Shown: piece by piece, positions 21,991 through 31,219 of the stretch
Position numbering within the stretch: position 1 is the stretch's first letter
Layout of the letters: each line of letters begins with the position of its first letter
Origin: Aphidius gifuensis
Taxonomy: Eukaryota; Arthropoda; Insecta; Hymenoptera; Braconidae
Length of the DNA: 64,000 nucleotides
Assembly: GCF_014905175.1 (NCBI RefSeq)
Contig: NC_057793.1
Span: forward strand, 15,934,173-15,998,172
Direction: 5' to 3'
Notes under the pieces: generated by a model
Databases searched by the model: none
Seen by the model: only the letters and a program-made list of their open reading frames with translations
Told to the model about the DNA's origin: nothing
Position numbers and translations under genes: made by a program

Positions 21991-24320
21991 ACAGTCGTCC
22001 TACTGAATGACTTCCACCAAGTTCTCTCCACCCAAGCCTCAGGCTTCCCTTTCCATAACCAGTATCACAATTTCAATCATGCGCAGTTTATTTATTCTGT
22101 AACTCACACATTGAAAATATTCGGTGTGTCCATGAGAAAACCAAGATGTCTGACTATTTCCAAAATTTTGACCCAACCCAACCCATATCATCAACGTGCT
22201 TTTATTATTATTACTTTTTTTATTGACATTTGTTGACATTCATAATTAATTGTTTATATAAAAATAAAATTAATGATGTAAATGTTCAATTGAATAATTT
22301 TTTATTTATTGTTAGTAATTTTCATATACCTAAATCTTATTATTATTTTTGACAAATTCGTTAGTGATAAAAAAATACTTGACTAGTGAATTAAAAGTGA
22401 TATTAAAAACATACAGGTATGTGTCAAAATAACTTCTTGAATAATATTATTATTAATAAACAAATTTTTCGTTTAGTAACACTCGGAAAAATATCTACAA
22501 AGTCTCAATAGACATCAGCAAGCATGACATTATGGATTTAAATCAAAATTCTTGTAGGTATATTGTTTGTTTTTTTATAATTTATCTTCTGTCTAGCAAT
22601 TCACAAATTGATAACAAAATCAAAATATTATTAAAAATATAATACTTTTTTTATTTTTAATTAAAAAATCATAAATGTTGTAATGTCGACAAAAAAAAAA
22701 ACAAACACTGACACGTGAAGATACAGGTTAAGCTAGGTAAATAAAAAACAAAAAAAATCAATATTACAGTTGCTGAAGCAACTGTGCCTTCCCTTCGGGG
22801 GGAATTTTAATTTCAATTTTTAGTCTATTGAAAATTGAGGTAATGAATAAAAATGATTCGTGAATAGAAATATTTATTTTTTATTGTTATAATGCGTAAA
22901 GTTTATTTAATTTTCGTTCATTTTGCTTGTTCCTTCTAATGGGTCATCTTCATTTCCGGAATCGCTTTTTTCTACCTTTTTAAATTCTTTGTTTTTATTT
23001 ATTTTGTTGTACCATGATTTTACTCTGTGAATGTTTAGAATATATTCATAAATTTCCATATTATATTTTATTTCTTTTACTTTACTTTTTTCCCTCTGTT
23101 GAATTAGAATTTAGTGTTTTTGTCGTTGTCAAAGTCGTTGTTAAGTTTTTAATCTTTTTATATTCATTTATTTTCAATTCTTTCAGCGTATCACGTCACC
23201 CTTTTTTCCCTCAGAACTTTTTGCCTCTTCATTCCACATATTTAATTCAATCTGAAATATATATTTTTTATTTTGGTCATCTTTTATTCTTTTTATTTTT
23301 TAAATAAATATTTTCAGGGAAGGGAGGGTGAAGGGGTAGGAGGAGAGTGGGGAGGGAAAGGGGGGGGGGATAATTTATATGTTTCCATATTTATCGTGTT
23401 TTTCTTTATGTTCAGTGATTTTTCCTTTTAAAATTTCTCATATTTATCGTATTTTTCTTTATATTTAGTGATCTTCCTATGAAATTTTCGTATATTTTCT
23501 TTTATATTTACTGATATTTATGTGATATTTTCTAATATTTATCGTATTTCTATGTATTTTCCTTTATATTTACTGGTATTTACTAGATATTTTCCCATTT
23601 TTATCGTATTTTTCTTTATATTCAATGATTTTTTCTTTAAAATTTCTCATAAATAATTTATATGTTCCCATATTTATCGTGTTTTTCTTTATATTCAGTG
23701 ATTTTTCCTTTAAATTTTTCATATATATCGTATTTTACTTTATATTTAGTAATCTTCCTATGAAATTTCCGTATATTTTCCTTCATATTTACGTGATATT
23801 TTCCCATATTTATCGTGTTTTTCTTTATATTCAGTGATTTTCCTTTTAAAATTTCTTATATTTATCGTATTTTTCTTTATATTCGGTGGTTTTTCTCGAT
23901 ATTTTCATATATTTTTCTGTATTTTCCTTTATATTTACTGATATTTTCCCATTTTTATGGTATTTTCTTTTATATTCAGTGATTTTTCTTTATATTTACC
24001 AAGTTTATCGTATTTAGATTAATTAAGGGACTTAGAATATTTTCGGGGGGGGGGGTCTACCATGGTTGGGGGGGGGGGGGGTCCAGCTGAAAAGCGAAAA
24101 CAATAGGAAATTAAAATTCCCTAAAAATATAAATAATATTCAGCCGTCTTGGTGTTTTCACACTGATCACACGGACACTCGATGAGAACATTATTTTCAA
24201 TGTGTGAGTTACAGAATAAATAAACTGCGCATGATTGAAATTGTGATACTGGTTATGGATGGGGAAGCCTGAAGCTTGGGTGGAGAGAACTTGGTGGAAG
24301 TCATTCAGTAGGACGACTGT
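21991..24320. mobile_element. TIR element (ACAGTCGTCC ends, ~130-bp inverted repeats) carrying a Helentron
   Basis: ACAGTCGTCCTACTGAATGA at 21991 returns inverted at 24301-24320, and the two arms pair for about 130 bp with a few differences. Joining the flanks (CTATTATTT + ACTGAAAA) restores the local tandem-repeat text without any extra base, so a target duplication is absent or hidden in the ends. It holds no gene of its own; a Helentron (22766-24126) has inserted into it. Confidence 0.72.
22766..24126 (-). mobile_element. Non-autonomous Helentron (HINE-like)
   Basis: The 3' end (left) has the hairpin CAGTTGC-TGAA-GCAACTG at 22767-22784, and 15-bp subterminal inverted repeats GGGAATTTTAATTTC (22798-22814) and GAAATTAAAATTCCC (ending 24121). 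Hairpin plus subterminal inverted repeats is the Helentron/HINE arrangement. The same ends bound 31220-34006, which carries Rep coding remnants. The body is an AT-rich tandem array (about 23390-24010, 'TTTATCGTATTTTTCTTTATATT' type units) and long G-runs near 23350, 24045 and 24070. Confidence 0.8.
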
Positions 24321-25330
24321 ACTGAAAAAAATTGAAGAAAAAAAACATTCATAAAAAAGGTGGTAAAGCGAGGTTAAGTGAAAAAAAAAAAAAAAACAGT
24401 TTCCCTCATTTTCTACATATGTGTTGGTGTGTATATCAGTGTATTCTCTCAAGTCTCAGTACATATCGTTAGCTGACAAAAGCTATCCTGAAAAAAACAC
24501 GAATATAAAGACCTGGTGCATATTTTATATGAAGTGATTTAAATTGTTAATAACATAATTATTATTAAACAATTATTTACTGCAAAAATATTTAAAAAAA
24601 AAAAACATTTATATAGTAGGGTGGTACAGCTAGATAACGTAAAAAAAAAAAAAAACATTTGCCCGCCATTATACACACATGTGCTTGTTCGTTTATTATC
24701 TAAGAACTGTAAATAAAAATTTATAATATAAAATATTAATTATTAACTGAAGAAAAACATTAATATAAAAAGGTGGTAAATCTAGGTAAAATAGAAAAAA
24801 AAAAAATATATATTTGCCCGCCATTATATGCAAAGGTGCTAGTGTGTGTATCAGTGTATTGTCAGCCACTGACAAAAAAACCGCCAAAATTTTACTGAAA
24901 ATATAACGAATATAAAAACCTGGTGCATATTTTATATGAAGTGATTTAAACTGTTTATAAAAAATTATAATTATTAAACAATTATTTATTGCAGAAAAAT
25001 TAAAAAAAAAAACATAAATATAAAAAGGTGGTACAACTAGATGACGTAAAAAAAAAAAACATTTGCCTGTTATATGCCACTATATACAAAGTTGCTTGTG
25101 TGTACGTCAGTGTATATCAGTGTATATTGTCTCAGCATTGTTAGCTGATGAAATCACCACGACTATACTAAAAAAAAAACACGAATATTAAGACCTGGTA
25201 CATAGTGTGTGCCAAAAAAACTAATATTTTATATGAAGTGATTTAAATTGTTAATAAAAAAATATTGATTATCAAACAATCACTCAATAAGAAAACATTT
25301 AAAAACGTGGTAAAGTGTTAGATAAAAAAA
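24321..25330 (+). repeat. Degenerate repeats inside element B, right block
   Basis: Continuation of the array at 21480-21990, with GGTGGTA landmarks near 24358, 24619, 24770, 25026 and 25310, alternating shorter and longer units. It ends about 280 bp before the DUF4806-like gene. Confidence 0.7.
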
Positions 25331-25610
25331 AATACAATTACCAAAACAAAGGTACGTATTCAATTTTTTTTTCATCGTCATATCATTTTTATTTATTTGA
25401 TTTTTTCTTTATTATATTTATTCAAAATTATTTTTTATCAGTAATTAAATAGGTCATAATCAATTTTTATGTTAATATTAAATGGCCAGGTTTTTTTTTT
25501 ATTTTTTCTAACCAAGTCAAGGTTATTTACTGCTTAATTATTAAATTTTTCATTGACTATTTCGACAAATTGAGATTTTTATTTATTTAAAAATTGTTCA
25601 TATTTTCTAG

Positions 25611-26959
25611 ATGACAACTCATCCATACACAATTGTCAAATTTATGGGAGAGTTTGATTTGGATGGAAAACCAATCATTGATTTAGTTCCAAGTATTTGG
25701 ATAAGAAAATTAATTGATTCTTCTGATGGATATGAATGTTGGTTTCCAAATACAACCAACAAATATGATATATCTGATTCTGTTCGTGATCAAAATGAGC
25801 CTGATGATTCTTCTATATATTATGAAATAGAAATTATAACTACATGTACAAATTATGAGCAAGGATTAAGACGTCTTGAACGTGCTTGTTTTTAACTGAA
25901 TGGTAATTTGTCATCATCAGAATCAAACTTTGATGAGGAAGTACCTCGTTATGATTATAAATCAGCATCAAAAGTACTAAATAAGACAGTATCCATGAAA
26001 AAAAATTCACGTCAACCAAGAATCATAGAACCAATTCATGAAGAAGATGAAGATACAATAATTACTGGTAATAAAACAAGCCAAGCACCTGTTACGTTCA
26101 TCAAGAAATTAACCAAAGTAGAAGAATATCGTCTACGTTTAGATAAGGTCAAAACTTCATTATTACAATATGATGAAAATGATCCAGTCATGGATTTTCT
26201 AGCAAATTATATGCAAGAAGCATTGACAGATCTTTTCGACTGCTTTATCAGTGAAATATCTAACATGAAAAGAAGTATACAGTATGATTTGAAAACTAAA
26301 ACAGATGATATTAAAACATTACGTTTTATACCTAATCCAATACAAGGACCATCAATACAAGGAATTTTAGCAACAAAATTACCAGTTGAAATACTTGAAG
26401 AATTTCAGAAATTTGACAACTCACTTGATGTACTTTTAACAGCTAGATCAGATCATGATCAACAACTTTGTAAAGAAAAGAAAAATTCACTGGTGAGAAT
26501 TTCTTAAAAATATTTTCAATCAAATTATGTTCTTTATAAAATAATAAAGTAATATATATATTAATATATTTTTTTTACATTTGTAGATATCTTATTTTAC
26601 TCGAATATGCAGCTCATCTGAGGACCACAAAAAAAATATTCAAGTTATGGTTCCTGCTGTTATGAAAAGATCTGTTCAACTCGTTTACAGTGGGGCTGGC
26701 AGATCAATTAATGGTACAAGTAAACTAAGTTTTAATAGTACTCAAACGTTCAATTGCATGACAGGTAATTGATTTATTTTTTTCTTTTGTCAATATGTTG
26801 ATAATTTTTGTTAACATGAATTTAAAATTTATTTCAGAGTTTTTACATGCCAAGTATCCTGGTGTTGCAATGAAAATTCTTTCTATTACAAGTGATTATC
26901 TTTCTGGAGCCAAAGATCGTGAAGAGGGCTATAAACAACGTAAAAAAGTAACAGCTTAA
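25611..26959 (+). pseudogene. Element B companion gene, DUF4806-like, three exons, one in-frame stop
   Basis: Exon 1 (25611-26490) starts at an ATG and reads TTHPYTIVKFMGEFDLDGKP, then a Trp-containing YECWFPN segment and YEQGLRRLERA. This is the N-terminal pattern of DUF4806-family insect proteins. A TAA at 25893-25895 interrupts it and the same frame continues (SSSESNFDEEVPRYDYKS). Splice sites GTGAGA/TTTGTAG and GTAATTG/TTTCAG join exon 2 (26587-26763) and exon 3 (26838-26959) in phase; these carry VPAVMKRSVQLVYSGAGRS and YLSGAKDREEGYK. The C-terminal match to DUF4806 is weaker than the N-terminal one. Function is unknown; position and orientation inside element B suggest an accessory transposition or regulatory protein. 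Confidence 0.65.
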
Positions 26960-27795
26960 AGGTATCCGTGTATATGTATATATACAAAGTTGACTGATAA
27001 AAAATTAAATAAAAAAAGTAAGCTAAAAAATTATATTCAGGTATTATTTACTAATTTATATGAGACATTTATATTTAAAAAAGTCTAAATAAACACAAGT
27101 TAAAAATATTGTGCAGTTTATAACCATTGTGATACTTAGTAAACTGACAAGAAAAAAAAAACGAAAGTAAATATCTATTCATAGATATAAATATATATTT
27201 TTTATTATTCATAAATTCATATTAATTAATCAATTAAAAAAATATTTCTAAATAAAAAAAAAGCATTGTTGAAGTTCATTCATATAATTTAGTATTATTG
27301 TCATATTTATATTATAAAATTTAAAAAATAAGTACACAAAAAAAAACCTGAAGATATAAAATGAATAATTGATTTTCATTGACTAATTTAAATACAATAT
27401 AAAACGATTTTTAAGTTACAGTAACAAGAATTTAAATGAAAAAAAAAAAAAGAACTGAGTAAAAACCTCTGTAAAAACGTTAAGGTAGCTTGACGTTTCA
27501 TTTAATATTTCTAATGTTATTAATATTATATTTTTTTTCAATGAAAATTTATTTAACAATAATTTTTAAAAAAAACAGCATATATAGAAAGAAATGAATC
27601 TATATATAGTGGTTTAATATTATAATGAAAATATGCATGCAAAATATAATATGGTGGCTTCGTATTTTGTTGACTATCCGTGACTTATCAACAATATATT
27701 ATAATATGAACATGTGCAAAGTTAATAAATAAATTGAGAGACAATAAAAGTTCTTAAATAAATATAATTTTTATTATTCATTACTCCTTTTGGTA
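26960..27795. other. Element B 3' region, nothing recognised
   Basis: AT-rich sequence after the companion gene's stop codon. It has A-runs and the potential polyadenylation text AATAAA at 27768-27773. No gene or clear repeat. Confidence 0.5.
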
Positions 27796-28055
27796 TCCAG
27801 GAACCGAGCTCGTGCCAAGATAAAAATTGAGTCTTGGCACAGTCTTAAAAATGAGGCTTGATACAAGCTTAGAAATGAGGCTGGGTACAAGCCTGGGAAA
27901 CAAGCCTGGAATACAAGCCTGACACCGACAAAAACTTAGTGAACATTCCGGGGCTCACCCAGGCTTGACACAAGCCGGGTAGTGAAGCTTGACACGAGCC
28001 TCAAAGCACGACAAACAGGCCTGTCCCAGGCTTGTCCCCGTCGTCACTTCCTACC
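27796..28055. repeat. Right subterminal repeats of element B
   Basis: Five or more units built on GAGGCTTGATACAAGCCTGG and the inverted AGGCTTGACACAAGCC lie within 250 bp of the right end. They match the last ~110 bp of the 45183-46432 element (GACACAGGC...GTCGTCACTTCCTACCTGGG), so both ends are conserved in the family. Confidence 0.8.
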
Positions 28056-28059
28056 TGGG

Positions 28060-28123
28060 AAGCTTGCTGCTCAGTTTTGAATTTGCTCAAAACATAATCA
28101 TAATTTGTAAAAATATCATCATG
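28060..28123 (-). pseudogene. 5' fragment of the A-like transposase cut by element B
   Basis: The minus strand reads HDDIFTNYDYVLSKFKTEQQ up to the element B border. With one AA copy removed it continues in frame at 18189 as FKYFENLNTSIVLE. The pattern 'KFKTE.Q..KYF' resembles the segment preceding the 'LGERY' region in this protein type. Confidence 0.55.
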
Positions 28124-28138
28124 CGATTAATAATCAAG

Positions 28139-28233
28139 AGGCACGGTAGTGCCTCGAGTCAAGTATGAGAAAGAAATATATATGTGTTGATGTGAATATG
28201 TGTGAGATGAGATTAACTACTACTACCGTGCCT
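28139..28233. repeat. AGGCACGGTAGT inverted repeat
   Basis: Twelve-base arms AGGCACGGTAGT and ACTACCGTGCCT face each other over about 95 bp. The left arm also forms a local hairpin GAGGCAC-GGTA-GTGCCTC. Probably a very small MITE. Confidence 0.6.
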
Positions 28234-28660
28234 TATTATACATCAAATATTTTGTCCCCTTCCGTCTCAAATCTTTTAGAAATTTAATTAAAATATGATA
28301 GAGTTGAATGAGGATGTTGAGGTTTTGTAATGATCCCATAAATCGATGTCAAGCTTTTTTTTTTAAAAAAAATCAGATTTTTTCATTGCGGTAATATATA
28401 TTTAAAGCATAATTGATATTTACGGTCTTTGCGTTTTTATCAAATCGACCAGATTTCTTCCGTTCAGTTGGTAAATTTTTACAATTACTTCTCTTCTTTT
28501 TTTTTAGTGTTTATATTTTGGCTGCACTGCAGTATGTTATTATTTGTTTGTATTCATGACATAACCTCTAAACTAATTTGACACCATAAATAAATTGTTT
28601 ACTCTACAAAAAGATGTGATATCTCAACAAAAAAAAAAAACAAGTTTTTTTTACAAAAAA

Positions 28661-28980
28661 AAGTGTCAAGTATTCGTAATTGTCACTAATTGTGTGTATA
28701 TTAATTAAGATGTGATACCAGAAAGACAAGAAAGAAATATATTTTTGACGTTGTAATTAAGTCTGAACTATATTGAAAAAAAAAAAATTTTAAACTTGAC
28801 CCCACCTGATGTAAAATATATGTCTATTAAATACTGAAATTTTATTTGGGAAAAACCAGGTGGGGTCAAGTTTAAAATTTTTTTTTTTCAATAGTTCAGA
28901 CTTAATTACAACGTCAAAAACTTTTATCCTCATCTTTCAATATACACACAATTACTGACAATTTCGAATACTTGACACTT
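28661..28980. repeat. 320-bp near-palindrome
   Basis: AAGTGTCAAGTATTCG at 28661 pairs with CGAATACTTGACACTT at 28965-28980, and the inner arms ATTTTAAACTTGACCCCACC / GGTGGGGTCAAGTTTAAAAT flank a spacer of about 45 bases. This is the structure of a palindromic MITE. No target duplication was identified. Confidence 0.75.
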
Positions 28981-30035
28981 TTCGAAAAAAAAAAAACTGA
29001 ACCGATTATTTTAAATTTGAGTTAAATAACAAATTGACACGTTGTTTTTTATCCTTATGTGCTGGCTTATTTTGATACCTGATTTCCTGGTTCGAAAAAG
29101 AAAATTTAATACAATTGAAGAAATAATTGAAAATGAGTCAGTTTACGTAGTAAAAATGACTGACAGATCATAAGTAATAACACTCCTCACATGCAATACA
29201 ATAAATTTTTTAAAACTTAAAAACTCGTTTATGATCACACTGGAAAAGATTGATTTTTAATAATATTCGAGTTCCATCAGCTCAATACTAGGTGAATACA
29301 TACGCAATTACTGAAACTAATTCACATCAGTGTTTCAATTATTATCATGTAGAAATTCATTTTAATTTATTTTATTGTTACTGCCAATAAATGAATAATA
29401 TACACATATCTATTTTGTGAAATTTTATAAACTCATTCACCTTAAAGACTTCGATAATGTCGTCAAAGATAGTACTATAATATTCCTTATTATTAATTAT
29501 TTATAATTAACAATTTGATGATTATTAATTATTATTGAAAGCAATTTACTGTACTTTGACGAGTCATTTTACAATATTTAGGGTTTTAAACATAAAAAAA
29601 CAATTAAAGGAAAGCACTATAAATTTTAGTTTCAATTGTAATTAGCCAGTTAATGCAAAAAAGCTTGGGTACTTCTTAAAAGAAGCATATTTGAAAACAC
29701 TACTCGGTGACATATCCCGTATAGATTGAGAAAAAAGTTTTGTAAAGATAAATTTTATATTTTTTCTTCTATTTTGCTATTCTAGTCAATACTTGAGCTT
29801 ATTTCTGAAAAAATATAGAATTATATCTTGTCATAATGTGTTGATAACTTTTAGACTTAGTTTAGCTGTTACATGAGTTGTGATTTAATTGAAATATTTG
29901 TAATAAAATTATAATTTAATAGTTATTGAACAAATAATAAAAAATGGTAGACAAATGAAAAAAAATTTAATAAATTTAGACCATCCCATATAATTTAAAT
30001 TTAAAAACTTAATTGTTTTTTAATATATATTGTAC
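28981..30035. other. Intron sequence, nothing recognised
   Basis: AT-rich, no supported gene, no strong repeat. Confidence 0.5.
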
Positions 30036-30039
30036 TAAT

Positions 30040-30270
30040 AGAATTTTTCATATGCAGTATACGAAAAATTCGTATACTGTATATGAAATTCTCGTATACT
30101 GTATGTGAAATTTTCATATACAGTATATGAATTTTTCATATACTAGCTTTGAGCTGAAAAATTCAAAGTATATGATTTTTTCATATGCTAGTATATGAAA
30201 TTTCCATATACAGTATATGAAATTCTCATATACCTGCAGATTTGGTGCAACTTTCATATACTGTATATGA
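30040..30270. repeat. CATATACAGTATATGAAA palindromic repeat cluster
   Basis: A run of short self-complementary units (TATACAGTATATGAA and variants), with an inverted match over about 75 bp (TTTGGTGCAACTTTCATATA side) to 7553-7625. The CACGGAGAG end expected beyond it is missing. Confidence 0.7.
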
Positions 30271-30712
30271 ACGTTTTTGTAATGCAGTAAATGTAACACG
30301 TCTAATACCACGTGATATTAGCTCATCTTTATTTTGTGAACACTTTCTTTCATAAAGTGTCATTAATGTACGTATTTTTTTTCAACTGATATTGGTGCAC
30401 GGAGAGAAAGAAATATTAGGTTTTACTAAAAAAAAACACTTGATTTTACTATGTTTTATAGTACCGGTGGATGTTTTGGGGAATTTAGCAACATTTATCA
30501 TGTAAACAGTGAGTTTTACTATGTTTGAGAATTTTAATCAGACGTAGTAAATGTTATAATACTCAATCGTAAAAATGTCCTTGTTTAAAATAAAAAGTAC
30601 TATGTTGCAGAGTTGAAAATATATTTGATCAAAAAATTAAATTATTTTTTTTTTTTCTGTTTTATTATTACGCAGAAGCTTTTGTTTCGGTTTTTTATTT
30701 TTTTTCTATCAC

Positions 30713-30789
30713 ACCCTGACCGGAGATCGAACCAACGAAGTATACGTTGACGTGGTATCGGGCACGTTTTAGACCTCTTAGCTACGGGA
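30713..30789 (-). repeat. tRNA-like (Pol III promoter) segment
   Basis: The minus strand has an A-box-like GTAGCTAAGAGG and a B-box-like GGTTCGATCTC at tRNA spacing, starting near GTCCCGTAG. It does not fold into a clean cloverleaf by eye, so a SINE head or tRNA pseudogene is more likely than a working tRNA. Confidence 0.45.
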
Positions 30790-31219
30790 CTAAACTAAAA
30801 TTAATGTAAAATTGACTCTTTTGTTTTGTATTTCGTCTTTCCGCATACTTTGCCATGTGAACATAGTAAAATTCACTTAAAATATCGTAATTAATATATA
30901 ACACACAATAAAAATTAAATCGGGAATCGTATTTTTTAAAGTTGATAAGTAGTACAAATAACATTATTCGAATTTAGGTACTGAATGATTATTTTAACGA
31001 GCGTCAATTGTTAATTCTACTATGCTAACATAATAAACATTGATTTACACATAACACTTTGTATCTGAAGTTTATTTAAAAAAAAGATTACATTAGTACT
31101 TTCGACTATTTGTTCAGTAAAAAAAATCTTGTTTCATAGTTTGATTACATATAATTAAATTTTCTATGTGCCTTCATTAAATTATATAGTATAAATAATA
31201 AAAATATAAAAAATATGTT

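Larger units (their letters stand above)
18192..28059 (+). mobile_element. Element B: 9.87-kb CMC/CACTA-like transposon with two genes
   Basis: Terminal inverted repeats of about 11 bp (CCCAGGTAGGA at 18192; TTCCTACCTGGG ending at 28059) are flanked by a 2-bp AA duplication. Removing the element and one AA restores an open frame in the interrupted minus-strand gene fragment, which independently supports the borders. Inside, in order: subterminal palindromic repeats based on AGGCTTGTGTCAAGCCTG, a tnp2-like transposase (19136-21299), a repeat region interrupted by another element, and a DUF4806-like spliced gene (25611-26959). Right subterminal repeats of the same palindromic type lie at 27800-28055. 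The relative at 45183-46432 shares both ends. CACTA elements often duplicate 3 bp; 2 bp here is a variation. Confidence 0.85.

Noticed and set aside
23014..23837. Hydrophobic Phe/Ile-rich frames (also 33558-33924) that look like membrane proteins
   Set aside because: They are translations of the T-rich tandem arrays inside the two Helentrons.
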